NCBI GenBank assembly: GCA_018613035.1 | Contig: JAGGRA010000018.1 | Location: 1 to 46,064 of the forward strand | From: Pseudomonas sp. ISL-84 | GTDB taxonomy: Bacteria; Bacillota; Bacilli; Bacillales; Cytobacillaceae | Direction: 5' to 3' | DNA: 46,064 nucleotides | Shown here: positions 8,613-18,750 of the stretch, in pieces | Position numbering within the stretch: the stretch's first letter is position 1 | Layout: each line of letters begins with the position of its first letter | Notes under the pieces: generated by a model | Database searches by the model: none | The model's input: the letters and a program-made list of their open reading frames with translations, nothing else | What the model was told of the DNA's origin: nothing | Program-made: the position numbers and the translations under genes

Positions 8613-8959
8613 TCCTGTTCACCTCCTTCTCGTTAGTTTATTATATTGATGCATGAGCCAAGCTGTATCCGCGTTTGAAGTAGGACAAACGTGCATTTTT
8701 TATATGTATACCTAATAGGGATAGCAGCAGCCCAAGGATAAATGGGCATTTGCCCCATTTGCTAAAGAGCAGCCGGAATCCCAGCATTGGAGCAATCAAT
8801 TCCCCTTAATCAAAATGCTGAAACCGGAACATTCGCCCGGTCCCGGCATACTATAAATCATGCCAATACTTTTGCCTAACATTCATCAAAAATTATCGCA
8901 CACTAGTCTAATATCCCGCATAGGATGAATTGAAAATGAATGAGGAGGGTTCGCTCGCA
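8613..8959. other. Divergent intergenic region between the unknown cluster and cotE
   Basis: There is no gene here. Read on the minus strand it has two hairpins: CAGCATT/AATGCTG nested inside CCGG/CCGG (about 8765-8830), and AAATGGG/CCCATTT (about 8736-8760). Near cotE, GCATAGGAT resembles sporulation -10 elements (CATAnnnT). B. subtilis cotE uses sigma-E and sigma-K, but I could not fix a -35. Confidence 0.4.
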
Positions 8960-9508
8960 ATGGGAGACTACAGAGAGATTATAACGAAGGCAGTCGTTGC
9001 GAAAGGACGTAAATTTACACAGTCCAATCACACGATTTGCCCATCACACCATCCGTCAAGCATACTTGGCTGCTGGATCATAAACCATACGTACGAGGCG
9101 AAAAAGGTTGGAAAAACAGTAGAAATCTGCGGCCGTTATGACATTAACGTTTGGTACTCTTTCAACAATAATACAAAAACTGAAGTTGTTACCGAACGTG
9201 TTGAGTATACAGATGTCATTAAGTTAAAATACCGTGATCCGGACTGTTTGGATGACCAGGATGTCATCGCTCGCGTACTGCAGCAGCCGAATTGCTGTGA
9301 AGCTGTCATTTCCCCGAACGGAAATAAAATTATCGTCACTGTTGAAAGAGAGTTCATGGTCGAAGTGATCGGCGAAACAAAGGTTTGTGTAGCCGTTCAT
9401 CCAGACAAATGTGACTGCGATGATGACGACGTTTGGGGCCTTGATGTAGATGATGAAGAATTCGAGGATTTAAATCCAGATTTCTTAGTTGGAACTGAAG
9501 AAGAGTAA
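8960..9508 (+). CDS. cotE: Outer spore coat morphogenetic protein CotE
   Basis: The 182-residue CotE homologue organises the outer coat around the forespore by recruiting many coat proteins. The start is the ATG at 8960, since GAGGAGGG at 8942-8949 precedes it and [19 protein letters not shown] aligns with the B. subtilis N-terminus. An upstream in-frame ATG lacks a ribosome site. The conserved core ([30 protein letters not shown]) is intact, and the C-terminus is strongly acidic (Asp/Glu-rich, ending in [11 protein letters not shown]), as expected. It has more cysteines than the B. subtilis protein. In B. subtilis cotE also lies between ricA and mutS. Confidence 0.97.
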   Translation: MGDYREIITKAVVAKGRKFTQSNHTICPSHHPSSILGCWIINHTYEAKKVGKTVEICGRYDINVWYSFNNNTKTEVVTERVEYTDVIKLKYRDPDCLDDQDVIARVLQQPNCCEAVISPNGNKIIVTVEREFMVEVIGETKVCVAVHPDKCDCDDDDVWGLDVDDEEFEDLNPDFLVGTEEE

Positions 9509-9512
9509 ATGT

Positions 9513-9549
9513 AAACTAGGAGGTTTTGCTTCCTAGTTTTTCTTTTTGT
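9513..9549 (+). terminator. Terminator after cotE
   Basis: The 9-bp stem AAACTAGGA/TCCTAGTTT is followed by a long T-rich run. Confidence 0.88.
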
Positions 9550-9577
9550 TTGACTGACTCTTTTAAATTTGTATGCA

Positions 9578-9756
9578 GATTACCGCTGCAGGCACTCAGC
9601 GATTAGGGCCGGATGCTGCCCGGCATTCGATTCCTTCAGGGTTTCCCTTGGGTAAGCTTTCCTCCAAAACTTGAACAAGCATGCTCCAGTAAACACCGCA
9701 CTAAGGAAGTGCGAATCCATTTTTCGAAGATCTCGTCCCTTCAGTTCAATCAACAG
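9578..9756. repeat. Degenerate GC-rich repeat (family A)
   Basis: It contains the family-A landmarks: GATTaCCGCTGCAGGCACTC at the left, the internal ACACCGCACtAAGGAAgTGCG-like block, and TTCAaTCAACAG at the right end. Open frames inside it are incidental. It fills most of the 9550-9911 gap, and nothing else is visible there. Confidence 0.55.
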
Positions 9757-9911
9757 TACAAAGTAAAAATTTGCTTCAGCATAGAAACTTGTATAAAAGC
9801 GGGCAATTAATCAAGCGAATTGACTACCTGTTCTTCCGCCTTTAGTCTGAATTCATGTGCTGGTTATTTCATTAAAATGGAGACATAAATCCATGAAGGG
9901 AAGATGGAAAG

Positions 9912-10961
9912 ATGAAGATATATCAGCTGAATTTAAAATGCCATGATTTAGATAGTATGAAAGTTTTTTATACAAAAGTCTTGGAGATGGAGTTAATGGC
10001 AGAAACGGAACATTATTTTACTATAATGGCTGGCACAACGAAAATCCTGTTTGAAAAAGATGAAACAACTCCTTTTTATCATATGTGTTTCCGGACAAAT
10101 GCTGATTACTTTGATCATATGTATCAAAAATTGGGCCAGGAAAGCGTACTTATTTCAAATGGCAAAGGCGAATATAGCATGTTTTGGAAAGGAAAACAGG
10201 CTTATTTTGTGGACCCGGATGGAAATATCATTGAAATGCTGGAACGGCCGTTTGAAGGAGAAAAAAAGGAAGGGATCGGCTGGCATGATGTGGGTGAAAT
10301 AGGCTTGCCCGTCCTTAATATTGCAGATATGGAGCAGGAATTAAATAAGATTTTGGTAAATGAACAAATCGATTCCAGTGAGACGTTTGCTTTTTATGGA
10401 GACACCCAGGGAGTTCTTGTCCTCGTTAAGGAAGGTCGCCATTGGTACCCCACTGAAAGGCCGGCTGTTATTTCTCCTATAAAAATTTTTGCTGCAGGTG
10501 ATAGAAATGCAACTTTAAAGCACAAAGAATATCCATATGAAATCATCGTTAGAAAGGAATGGACAGGAAGTATGCCAGCGGTTCAATTTCGCATGGCCCG
10601 CCCGACAAACCAGCTGGAAAAGCTCATTGACTTTTATGAAAAGGTTTTAAGGCTGGAGAGAGTCGGTGAATTTAGGCAGCATGAAGGCTATGATGGAATC
10701 ATGCTGGGCCTGCCAGATAGTCAATATCATATCGAATTCACACAATCGAAAGAAATAATAGATCTTCCTCTTCCTACAAAAGAACATCTTTTAGTTTTTT
10801 ATATTGCCAACCGGTTTGAACGGGATGAGATGGTTAACAGACTTGCCGGCATGGGCTATGGAGAGGTAGAACCTGAAAATCCATACTGGGGAAGGGGCGG
10901 AGTAACCATTGAGGATCCGGATGGCTGGCGGATTGTATTGATGAATACGGCGGGTATATAG
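9912..10961 (+). CDS. Multi-domain VOC (glyoxalase/dioxygenase superfamily) protein
   Basis: The 349-residue protein is built of vicinal-oxygen-chelate modules. The first (about 1-113) is a glyoxalase-like domain ending in FVDPDGNIIEML. The second (about 120-210) is degenerate. The third (about 222-347) closely resembles the stand-alone Bacillus YycE family (RMARPTNQLEKLIDFYEKVL, then GRGGVTIEDPDGWRIVLMN). A fusion of a two-module VOC protein with a YycE-like domain is unusual. I see no frameshift or internal ribosome site that would suggest an assembly artefact. GAAGGGAAG lies about 10 bases before the ATG. Substrate and metal use are unknown. Confidence 0.85.
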   Translation: MKIYQLNLKCHDLDSMKVFYTKVLEMELMAETEHYFTIMAGTTKILFEKDETTPFYHMCFRTNADYFDHMYQKLGQESVLISNGKGEYSMFWKGKQAYFVDPDGNIIEMLERPFEGEKKEGIGWHDVGEIGLPVLNIADMEQELNKILVNEQIDSSETFAFYGDTQGVLVLVKEGRHWYPTERPAVISPIKIFAAGDRNATLKHKEYPYEIIVRKEWTGSMPAVQFRMARPTNQLEKLIDFYEKVLRLERVGEFRQHEGYDGIMLGLPDSQYHIEFTQSKEIIDLPLPTKEHLLVFYIANRFERDEMVNRLAGMGYGEVEPENPYWGRGGVTIEDPDGWRIVLMNTAGI

Positions 10962-10988
10962 AGCTATCGTCTTTTGAAGGTTTTCTTC

Positions 10989-11018
10989 TTAACTCTTGGC
11001 TGAGTTAAAGCTCCTTTT
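10989..11018 (+). terminator. Weak terminator after the VOC gene
   Basis: The stem TTAACTC/GAGTTAA with a 6-nt loop is followed by AAGCTCC and four T, so it is a poor terminator. Confidence 0.35.
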
Positions 11019-11030
11019 CATTTTAGATCC

Positions 11031-11200
11031 CTGTTGATTAGAGCGATGGACTCGAGATCCGCGAAAATGCACCCATTTTCTTCGTGCCGTGTTATTTCGC
11101 AAAGTCCTGGAGGAGTGTGTCAAAGGGAGATTCCGCGGTGCGCGCTGAGGAGCACCAAGATTGCCCGCGGTTTCCTGAGTGCCTGTGGCGAAAATCAACA
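11031..11200. repeat. GC-rich intergenic repeat (family A)
   Basis: It is bounded by inverted ends CTGTTGATT (left) and AAATCAACA (right) and lies in the opposite orientation to the 40528-40719 copy. It contains GCGAAAATGCACCCATTTTCTTCG-type and CCGCGGTGCGCGC blocks shared with the other copies. Frames on either strand are incidental. Confidence 0.65.
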
Positions 11201-11228
11201 TGCCAATTTTACAGAGCTATCACTAAGG

Positions 11229-11459
11229 CTGTTTTCTAAAAGATTGTTGTTTTTGAATAGATTTGTGAATAGAAACATTGAAAATAAGGTTGGTTGACTG
11301 GAGCGTAAGGTGCGAGACTCCAGCGGGAGGAGTGGGACCGGTGAGGCCCCACAGGCGCTGCGCCCCGAGGATGCTCACCGCCCGCCCCGCGTTCGCTGAG
11401 CATCCTGGAGCGGAAATCAACCACTCTTCACTAAAAAGCAACAAAGTTTGCGAAAACAG
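11229..11459. repeat. GC-rich intergenic repeat (family B)
   Basis: The outer inverted ends are CTGTTTTC (11229-11236) and GAAAACAG (11452-11459). An inner pair GGTTGA/TCAACC (11292-11422) encloses a very GC-rich core with CTGGAGCG near both ends. It stands out sharply from the AT-rich flanks. Together with the copy just upstream it fills the 10962-11545 gap. Confidence 0.65.
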
Positions 11460-11545
11460 TTATCACTTAAAAAAATAAACTATCTTTTTCCTAAATATGT
11501 TAAAATAGGGCAGTAGAAAAATGATTATGGAAAGGTTGAGAGTTT

Positions 11546-12163
11546 ATGTTTAAAAGAGTTGCCTCTGACGTGTTAGGGCTTAGCGATGTGGGAAGTGTAA
11601 TCCAGCCGGCAGATTATGATAAAGTCGATGCGGATGATTATGTGCTTCATGAAGATAATGAAAAGATTTACTTCCTAATTAAATCCAAATCAGATGAATA
11701 TTGCTTTACAAATAAAGCCCTTATCCATTTGGATGGAACAAGTGCAGTCAGCAAAAAGCGAACGCTTAAGCGCTACAGCTATAGAGAATATAGTATTTCC
11801 AATGTGATGCTCGAAACAGCAGGGACGGTCGATTTGGACATTGAAATCAAATTTGTGATTGGGTCCGAGGCATTTTCCATCGACGTACATAAAAAGCATA
11901 TAGAAGAATTGAAAGATTTATACAAAGCTCTAATTCGCATCTCCGAGATTTGCCGTGAAAATGAAGTATCAATGGAGTATGCTGAAAAAAGTTTAAACTT
12001 GGCTTCCAGCACATTGGGCCGCTCAACTTCAAATCAGGATTCAAACGTAGTGGACAATTTCCGAGTATTAAACGAAACAGCCTTCAACTGGCTGATGAAT
12101 AGCCGCAAGAAATACAATGTAAAAGACTTTGGCTATGTTTTTGAAAAATATATTAATAACTAA
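11546..12163 (+). CDS. yvbH: YvbH-like protein with bacterial PH domain
   Basis: The 205-residue protein is strongly similar to B. subtilis YvbH along its length. An N-terminal bacterial pleckstrin-homology fold (about 1-125, with YFLIKSKSDEYCFTNKALIHLDG and ETAGTVDLDIEIKF) is followed by a helical YvbH extension ending in VKDFGYVFEKYI. It is cytoplasmic with no signal peptide. Function in B. subtilis is not established. GGAAAGGTTGAG upstream supports the start. It is not next to cotE or mutS in B. subtilis, so its presence here is a local rearrangement, perhaps linked to the repeats just upstream. Confidence 0.9.
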   Translation: MFKRVASDVLGLSDVGSVIQPADYDKVDADDYVLHEDNEKIYFLIKSKSDEYCFTNKALIHLDGTSAVSKKRTLKRYSYREYSISNVMLETAGTVDLDIEIKFVIGSEAFSIDVHKKHIEELKDLYKALIRISEICRENEVSMEYAEKSLNLASSTLGRSTSNQDSNVVDNFRVLNETAFNWLMNSRKKYNVKDFGYVFEKYINN

Positions 12164-12173
12164 GAAAGATAGG

Positions 12174-12203
12174 CAGCTCTCTGTTCGGAGAGCTGTTTTT
12201 TTG
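12174..12203 (+). terminator. Terminator after yvbH
   Basis: The stem CAGCTCTC/GAGAGCTG with a 6-nt loop is followed by seven T. Confidence 0.92.
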
Positions 12204-12248
12204 GGCTCTTTACACATAGATTGTTGTTTTTGCTTATGAATTCAGCCC

Positions 12249-12270
12249 GTTGATTTTCGCTGCAATCAAC
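12249..12270. repeat. Solo terminal-inverted-repeat remnant of family A
   Basis: GTTGATT and AATCAAC are separated by only eight bases (TTCGCTGC). They look like the two ends of a family-A repeat after loss of its interior. The rest of 12204-12438 is AT-rich leader to mutS with a TATAAT at 12357. Confidence 0.4.
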
Positions 12271-12438
12271 TCACCATATTAAACTAAGTTATTGAAAAGC
12301 AAGAAACTTTATTTTTCCCCAAATTTTGCACTTCTGAGTCCTATAACAATCTATGATATAATGAAAAAGACGTTCTCAGAGTGTATCTTTGAAAACTGGG
12401 ATAGAAAATGAATAGATTATTTGACGTTGGAGGAAATT

Positions 12439-15060
12439 ATGGCAGCAGCATACACGCCTATGATACAGCAATATTTAAGAGTAAAGGCAGAATATCAGGA
12501 TGCCTTTTTATTTTTTCGACTTGGTGATTTTTATGAAATGTTCTTTGATGATGCGCTTAAGGCATCGCAGGAACTGGAAATTACATTAACAAGCCGGGAG
12601 GGCGGTACGGAAGAGCGAATTCCGATGTGCGGAGTACCGTACCATTCAGCACCTGCCTATATTGAACAACTAATTGAAAAAGGCTATAAAGTAGCCATCT
12701 GTGAGCAGACTGAGGATCCCAAACAGGCAAAAGGCGTTGTGCGGAGGGAAGTTGTCCAGCTTATTACGCCTGGGACAATGATGGAAGGCAAAGGCCTTCA
12801 GGAAAAAGAAAACAATTACATTGCCTCTATCTCTGCTTTTGATGGGGAAACGTTTGGATTTGCCACAAATGATTTATCTACAGGTGAAACGAAGGTAACG
12901 ATGCTAAGCGGAGGGTTTGAGGAAGTATTAAATGAGCTGTCTCTGTCAGGGGCGAAAGAAATCGTCATTTCTTCTGATTTTAACGGAGAATGGCAGCGGA
13001 AAATAAAAGAGCGTTCGGTCATGGCGATTTCATTGGAGGACGATTGCGAGATTCGTGATTCCTATGAAAACCTGCTTTCAGATTTAAACCAGGACAAGCT
13101 TAGGCTTACATCGTCCAGACTTATAAACTATCTGTATCGGACTCAAAAAAGAAGCCTCGATCATCTTCAAAAAGTAGCTACCTATCAAATCAGCCAATAT
13201 ATGAAGATCGACTATTTTTCGAAAAAGAACTTGGAGTTAACGGAAACGATTCGCAGCAAAGGGAAGAAAGGCTCATTGCTATGGCTTTTGGATGAAACAA
13301 AGACGGCTATGGGCGGAAGGCTTTTGAAGCAGTGGATTGACCGGCCGCTTATTAACGAAATAGAAATTAAGCGCCGCCATTCCATTGTGGAAACATTAAT
13401 CGGTTCTTACTTTGAACGCGAAGAAATCCGGGAAAAGCTGAAGGAAGTCTATGATCTTGAGCGCCTTGCCGGGAGGGTGGCATTCGGAAATGTGAATGCA
13501 CGTGATTTGGTGCAGCTTAAACGGTCACTTCAGCAGATTCCGATTTTAAAAGATATGGTCAGGGGGCTGCCAAATGATGAGGCAGTAAAACTGGCTGAAC
13601 GGCTGGATGCCTGTGAAGAGGTGGCCGATACGCTCGAATGTGCAATCATGGAGAATCCGCCTCTTTCACTTAAAGACGGCAATATCATTCAGGATGGCTA
13701 CCATGAAGAATTGGATCAATATCGGGATGCCAGCCGGAATGGGAAAACCTGGATCGCCCAGCTAGAGAAGCAGGAGCGGGAGAAAACAGGCATTAAGTCG
13801 CTAAAGATCGGTTTTAACCGTGTGTTCGGCTATTATATAGAAGTAACGCGCTCCAATTTGCACCTTTTACAGGAAGGCCAATACGAACGCAAGCAGACGC
13901 TGACAAATGCGGAAAGATTTATTACGCCTGAATTGAAAGAAAAAGAAGCGCTAATCCTCCAGGCACAGGAGAAGTGTGTCGAACTGGAGTATGAGCTTTT
14001 TACCAATGTCCGCGAATATGTAAAAGAATATATTCCTAGATTGCAAAAGCTGGCTAAAACGGTTAGTGAATTGGATGTTCTGCAATGCTTTGCGGCAGTT
14101 AGCGAGCAAAGGCATTACACAAAACCAGTTTTTTCAAACGAAAGGCGGGTTTATATTAAAGACGGCCGTCATCCAGTGGTGGAAAAGGTCATGAACGCAC
14201 AGGAATATGTGCCCAATGACTGTAATATGGATGCAGACAGGGAAATGCTGCTGATTACAGGACCGAATATGTCCGGTAAAAGTACTTACATGCGCCAAAT
14301 CGCGCTGACAGCTATTTTAGCTCAAATTGGCTGCTATGTGCCTGCTTCCGAAGCAGTTCTGCCAATCTTTGACCAGGTATTTACGAGAATCGGTGCTGCT
14401 GATGACCTAATTTCTGGCCAAAGTACCTTCATGGTCGAGATGCTTGAAGCAAGGAACGCGATTGTAAATGCTACTCAAAATAGTTTGATTCTATTTGATG
14501 AAATCGGCCGTGGAACGTCAACCTATGACGGCATGGCATTGGCGCAGGCAATTATTGAATATATTCATGACCGGATTGGTGCAAAAACGTTATTTTCCAC
14601 TCACTATCATGAGCTGACTGTACTTGAAGAAGAGTTGGGAAAAGTGAAAAATATCCATGTCAGTGCTGTTGAGCAGAACGGCCGGGTTGTGTTCCTTCAT
14701 AAAATTAAAGAAGGAGCAGCGGATAAGAGTTACGGTATTCATGTTGCTCAGCTTGCCGAGCTGCCGAATGAGCTGATTGTGAGAGCAAATGAAATCCTGA
14801 CCGGACTTGAGTCCAAGGATGTGGAGGCAAATAGTACTTCGCAACAGGAAATTAGTAAGGCGCCTGCCGCTGAAAAAGTACAAGAGCCTGCTGCTCAATT
14901 ATCATTCTTTGAAGAAGAGCCGGGGGAAGCGAAAAAGTCTCAGGTCAGCTCGAAGGAAAAGAAGATTATCGACAAAGTGAAAGGGCTCGATATCCTTGAT
15001 ATGACGCCAATGCAGGCATTAAATACATTATATGAGCTGCACAAAAAACTAAAGAACTAG
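12439..15060 (+). CDS. mutS: DNA mismatch repair protein MutS
   Basis: The 873-residue mismatch sensor has the F-x-E wedge (F31-Y32-E33 in GDFYEMF), the Walker A motif GPNMSGKST (about 608-616), Walker [10 protein letters not shown], the STHYHELT switch, a beta-clamp-binding QLSFF motif near 820 and a C-terminal helix-turn-helix tail. The ATG at 12439 is chosen because GGAGGAA lies just before it and the protein then begins like B. subtilis MutS. A TTG six codons upstream would place the ribosome site inside the gene. mutL begins 18 bp downstream, so they form the usual mutSL operon. Confidence 0.97.
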   Translation: MAAAYTPMIQQYLRVKAEYQDAFLFFRLGDFYEMFFDDALKASQELEITLTSREGGTEERIPMCGVPYHSAPAYIEQLIEKGYKVAICEQTEDPKQAKGVVRREVVQLITPGTMMEGKGLQEKENNYIASISAFDGETFGFATNDLSTGETKVTMLSGGFEEVLNELSLSGAKEIVISSDFNGEWQRKIKERSVMAISLEDDCEIRDSYENLLSDLNQDKLRLTSSRLINYLYRTQKRSLDHLQKVATYQISQYMKIDYFSKKNLELTETIRSKGKKGSLLWLLDETKTAMGGRLLKQWIDRPLINEIEIKRRHSIVETLIGSYFEREEIREKLKEVYDLERLAGRVAFGNVNARDLVQLKRSLQQIPILKDMVRGLPNDEAVKLAERLDACEEVADTLECAIMENPPLSLKDGNIIQDGYHEELDQYRDASRNGKTWIAQLEKQEREKTGIKSLKIGFNRVFGYYIEVTRSNLHLLQEGQYERKQTLTNAERFITPELKEKEALILQAQEKCVELEYELFTNVREYVKEYIPRLQKLAKTVSELDVLQCFAAVSEQRHYTKPVFSNERRVYIKDGRHPVVEKVMNAQEYVPNDCNMDADREMLLITGPNMSGKSTYMRQIALTAILAQIGCYVPASEAVLPIFDQVFTRIGAADDLISGQSTFMVEMLEARNAIVNATQNSLILFDEIGRGTSTYDGMALAQAIIEYIHDRIGAKTLFSTHYHELTVLEEELGKVKNIHVSAVEQNGRVVFLHKIKEGAADKSYGIHVAQLAELPNELIVRANEILTGLESKDVEANSTSQQEISKAPAAEKVQEPAAQLSFFEEEPGEAKKSQVSSKEKKIIDKVKGLDILDMTPMQALNTLYELHKKLKN

Positions 15061-15078
15061 CCAACAGGGGGTGACGAG

Positions 15079-17040
15079 ATGGGGAAAATCATACAGCTGG
15101 ATGACTCGCTTTCAAATAAAATTGCTGCCGGTGAGGTGGTAGAGCGGCCTGCATCAGTAGTTAAAGAATTGATGGAGAACTCGATTGATGCCGGGAGCAC
15201 AATTATTGAAATTGAAGTAGAAGAAGCTGGCCTGGCAAAAATCCGGATCATTGATAACGGCGACGGAATTGAAGAGGATGATGTCCTTAATGCATTTCAT
15301 CGCCATGCCACAAGCAAAATAAAAGATGAAAATGACCTTTTCCGCATCCGCACGCTCGGATTCCGCGGCGAGGCATTGCCGAGTATCGCGTCCGTTTCGC
15401 GGATCGAAATGAAAACCTCGACTGGCGAAGCCGGCACACGCCTGGTCACTGAAGGCGGAAAAGTAGAGGTGATGGAAAAAGCGCCTGGCAGAAAAGGGAC
15501 CGATCTCACCGTGACCGATTTATTTTTCAACACGCCGGCCCGTCTGAAATATATGAAGACAATCCACACCGAGCTTGGCAATATAACCGATGTGGTGAAC
15601 CGGCTGGCGCTTGCCCATCCAGAGGTCGCTATCCGCCTGATTCATAATGACCGCAAGCTCCTGCAGACGAACGGGAACGGCGATGTCCGCCAGGTGCTTG
15701 CAGCGATTTATGGGCTGAACATCGTAAAAAAGATGGTTCCAATTGAAGCGAGCTCGCTTGATTTTAAAATAAGCGGCTATGCAGCATTGCCGGAGATTAC
15801 AAGAGCATCACGCAATTATATCTCCACTATGATTAACGGACGTTTTATAAAAAATTATTCACTGGCAAAGGCCATTCAGGAGGGATATCATACCCTCTTG
15901 CCAATTGGCCGCTATCCGATCGTCCTGTTGAATATTGAAATGGATCCGCTTCTTGTGGATGTCAATGTCCATCCTTCCAAGATGGAAGTCCGGTTAAGCA
16001 AGGAGCATGAATTGAATGAGCTTGTATCAAGTGCACTTAAGGCTGCTTTTAAAAAGGAAGAGCTGATTCCGTCCGGGTTTACGCAGCCGAAGAGCATGAA
16101 GCCAAAGTCGGAGCAGACTGCTTTGGAGCTGGATCACTTGCCGGAGAAAGAAGAACGGAATATCTCTGCATCTTCTTATGTGCGTGAAACGAGGGAAGAA
16201 GCTGTTCCGGATAGCACTTCGCGGAGCTTTTCTCTTAAAACTGAGGTACCCCATACTGCTCAGCTTAGCCAGAGAAGTTTTTCCCCTTCGCCTTTTGGTC
16301 CTGAAGGTGATTCTGTTCAGGAAGATCCCTGCGAGGATCGTGTTTCTTCAGCAGTAGAATATCCAAAAGAAGATCAGCATTTGTTCCAGAAAGAAGAGCC
16401 AAGGGCGGCAGGTTTAAATCCGTTTTTTGCCGAGTCTCCTAATGAGCAGGAACCATCCCGGGTTCCGCCGCTCTATCCGATCGGGCAAATGCATGGGACC
16501 TATATTTTTGCCCAAAACGATAGAGGCCTTTACATCATCGACCAGCACGCTGCCCAGGAACGGATTAAGTACGAGTACTTCAAAGAAAAAGTCGGCCAGG
16601 TGGAAAGCGAATTGCAGGAAATGCTCATACCCCTGACCTTCGAATACTCAACTGACGATTATATAAAAATAGATGAACACAAAGTTGAACTGGAAAAAGT
16701 CGGCGTGTTCCTGGAGCCGTTTGGCTATAACAGCTTTATCGTCCGATCTCATCCGCAATGGCTGCCAAAAGGCGAGGAACAGGAAATCATTGAGGAAATG
16801 ATTGAACAGCTATTAGCGATGAAGAGAGTCGATATTAAAAAGCTGCGAGAGGAAGCTGCGATCATGATGAGCTGCAAAGCTTCTATTAAAGCGAACCAGC
16901 ACCTGCGCAAGGATGAAATTCAAGCACTGCTGGATGAGTTGCGCCGGACATCAGATCCGTTCACATGCCCGCATGGCCGCCCGATTATTATTCATTACTC
17001 TACTTATGAAATGGAGAAAATGTTCAAGAGGGTAATGTAA
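15079..17040 (+). CDS. mutL: DNA mismatch repair protein MutL, endonuclease type
   Basis: The 653-residue protein has a GHKL ATPase N-terminus ([31 protein letters not shown]) and a C-terminal nicking domain. The endonuclease motif [14 protein letters not shown] starts at D488, and the supporting metal/zinc motifs MMSCKAS and CPHGRP are present. QEMLIPL provides the beta-clamp contact. The non-conserved linker (about 335-455) is polar and Ser/Glu/Pro-rich. GGGGGTG precedes the ATG. As in other Bacilli without MutH, this MutL should make the strand incision itself. A terminator follows immediately. Confidence 0.97.
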   Translation: MGKIIQLDDSLSNKIAAGEVVERPASVVKELMENSIDAGSTIIEIEVEEAGLAKIRIIDNGDGIEEDDVLNAFHRHATSKIKDENDLFRIRTLGFRGEALPSIASVSRIEMKTSTGEAGTRLVTEGGKVEVMEKAPGRKGTDLTVTDLFFNTPARLKYMKTIHTELGNITDVVNRLALAHPEVAIRLIHNDRKLLQTNGNGDVRQVLAAIYGLNIVKKMVPIEASSLDFKISGYAALPEITRASRNYISTMINGRFIKNYSLAKAIQEGYHTLLPIGRYPIVLLNIEMDPLLVDVNVHPSKMEVRLSKEHELNELVSSALKAAFKKEELIPSGFTQPKSMKPKSEQTALELDHLPEKEERNISASSYVRETREEAVPDSTSRSFSLKTEVPHTAQLSQRSFSPSPFGPEGDSVQEDPCEDRVSSAVEYPKEDQHLFQKEEPRAAGLNPFFAESPNEQEPSRVPPLYPIGQMHGTYIFAQNDRGLYIIDQHAAQERIKYEYFKEKVGQVESELQEMLIPLTFEYSTDDYIKIDEHKVELEKVGVFLEPFGYNSFIVRSHPQWLPKGEEQEIIEEMIEQLLAMKRVDIKKLREEAAIMMSCKASIKANQHLRKDEIQALLDELRRTSDPFTCPHGRPIIIHYSTYEMEKMFKRVM

Positions 17041-17044
17041 AACG

Positions 17045-17077
17045 ACGCTGAACCCGAATGGGTTTGGCGTTTTTTTG
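17045..17077 (+). terminator. Terminator after mutL
   Basis: An 11-bp stem (ACGCTGAACCC/GGGTTTGGCGT with two G-T pairs) and a GAAT loop are followed by seven T. Confidence 0.9.
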
Positions 17078-17120
17078 TATAGTTGGACAATAATTATATT
17101 ATGTAAACAAAGGTAGGCAC

Positions 17121-17323
17121 TATTCTGTCCGATAAGTGCCGATGAGAAGCGATTTCCCCATTTGATCGGCATTATTCGGAGGTAAGTTCCGATTAGAGTT
17201 CGATTCCCCATTTGATCGGCATTATTCGGTGAGATAAGTTCCGATTAGAGTTCGATTCCCTATTTGATGGCATTATTCGGTGAGATAAGAGACGGTTAAG
17301 AGTCAGTTCCCCAACTGATCGGC
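17121..17323. repeat. Tandem repeat array, period 50-52 bp, four units
   Basis: Four units begin near 17121, 17171, 17221 and 17272. The middle units read ATTATTCGG, then AAGTTCCGATTAGAGTTCG, then ATTCCCCATTTGATCGGC, and the outer two are more diverged. Each unit carries a short dyad, for example CCGAT (17189) and ATCGG (17215-17219) spanning 31 nt. The period is not a multiple of three and no ORF fits. It occupies the mutL-mreBH convergent spacer (17078-17424). Confidence 0.8.
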
Positions 17324-17424
17324 ACAATTAACCCGACTGATTCCGGTGAAAACCAATATTCAACGGCACTTTCCCTTCCGATTGGCTCCTGCTTCTCCTT
17401 TTATCTAACAACGACTAGTGCTCA

Positions 17425-17459
17425 AAATAAAAAAGCACCCATTTTGCAAAATGGATGCT
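17425..17459 (-). terminator. Terminator after mreBH
   Basis: On the minus strand the stem AGCATCCATTTT/AAAATGGGTGCT is followed by a T-rich run. Confidence 0.88.
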
Positions 17460-17470
17460 CCTTATTTAAA

Positions 17471-18478
17471 TTATCTTACCAATGTATGAAGTTTATCAAT
17501 ATACTTTAATGCTACCCCGGTACCAACCGCAACAGATTCAAGCGGGTTTGGAGCGAGGTGTACAGGTACGACGATTTCTTGTGATAGCCAATCCTGCATG
17601 CCATTAAGCAGGGCACCGCCACCTGATAAGATTACGCCGCGGTCAACGATGTCACCACTCAGTTCAGCAGGGCTGTCTTCTAAAGTAGCACGGATTGCTT
17701 CAAGAATATGAAGGAGAGCTTCCTTCATTGCATCGCGAACCTCATATGAAGACAATGTGATTGTTTTAGGTAAACCAGTCACAAGGTCCCGGCCGCGCAC
17801 TTCCATTGTCAATTCCTCATGATTGACTAATGCATAGCCAATTTCCATTTTAACCTGTTCAGCTGTCCTTTCACCAATAAGGACATTGTATTCTTTGCGT
17901 ACATGCTGAATGATGTCGTCATCAAGTCTGTCGCCGCCGATGCGGATGGAGTGGCAGGCCACAACGCCGCCAAAGGAGATGATGGCCACTTCTGTTGAAC
18001 CCCCGCCAATATCTACAACGACGTTTGCGACTGGCTCATCAACTGGCATGCCTGCACCGATTGCTGCTGCAACTGGCTCTTCAATAAGATGGACCTTTTT
18101 TGCACCAGCATTTCTTACTGCATCCTGGATCGCTCTTCTTTCTACCGAAGTAGAACCAGAAGGAGTACATACAACCACGTTAGGCTTTCTGATTGCAAAT
18201 CCGACTTTTTTCGATGCTTTTCGCATAACTTGGCGAAGCATTTCTGTCGTTGTATCATAATCAGCAATAACCCCATCTTTAAGCGGACGGATCGCGATAA
18301 TTCGTCCTGGTGTTTTACCGATCATTTCTTTGGCTTCTTTACCAACTGCTAACACTTTTTTCGTTTCTGTGTCAATTGCAACAACAGAAGGTTCGTTTAA
18401 GATAATCCCTTTTGTTTTACTATATACAAGAATGTTTGCTGTTCCTAAATCAATACCAATTTCAGATGTATTTATCAT
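17471..18478 (-). CDS. mreBH: MreBH, actin-like cell-shape protein
   Basis: The 335-residue MreB paralogue starts [18 protein letters not shown] and carries the actin-fold phosphate loops ([20 protein letters not shown]) and the [12 protein letters not shown] adenosine motif. Length equals B. subtilis MreBH, and the sequence fits it better than MreB or Mbl. It forms membrane-associated filaments that guide lateral wall synthesis. There AGGTGA lies eight bases before the ATG. B. subtilis mreBH is under SigI. A CCCCC run on the coding strand (18545-18551) could be a SigI -35, but the -10 is uncertain. It is convergent with mutL and divergent from miaA. Confidence 0.93.
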   Translation of the reverse strand: MINTSEIGIDLGTANILVYSKTKGIILNEPSVVAIDTETKKVLAVGKEAKEMIGKTPGRIIAIRPLKDGVIADYDTTTEMLRQVMRKASKKVGFAIRKPNVVVCTPSGSTSVERRAIQDAVRNAGAKKVHLIEEPVAAAIGAGMPVDEPVANVVVDIGGGSTEVAIISFGGVVACHSIRIGGDRLDDDIIQHVRKEYNVLIGERTAEQVKMEIGYALVNHEELTMEVRGRDLVTGLPKTITLSSYEVRDAMKEALLHILEAIRATLEDSPAELSGDIVDRGVILSGGGALLNGMQDWLSQEIVVPVHLAPNPLESVAVGTGVALKYIDKLHTLVR

Positions 18479-18750
18479 GAATTATTCACCTATTTCCAAT
18501 TTATAAAGTCACAATATAGCCTTCTAATAAATTAACATGAATATGGGGGCCAACCTCTGTTTGTTATGGAATCGTTAAAAAAATGTAATCTTTCATGAAA
18601 ATTTTAGGAAACTTGTCGAATAAGAAGGGTAAAATCTGACTATACTGCTTAGATGTTCTGTTTTTATTAAGAATGGTAAAATGATACCTGAAAAATTTTC
18701 CTGCATTATGGTAGGATAGTAAATAGAACGGCAGTAAAGGCAGTGAACAG

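Noticed and set aside
11034..11478. Several 60-90 codon frames in both directions
   Set aside because: They fall wholly within GC-rich repeats, where stop codons are rare by composition.
12421..12438. TTG start six codons upstream for mutS
   Set aside because: It would place the GGAGGAA ribosome site inside the coding sequence and add residues not seen in homologues.
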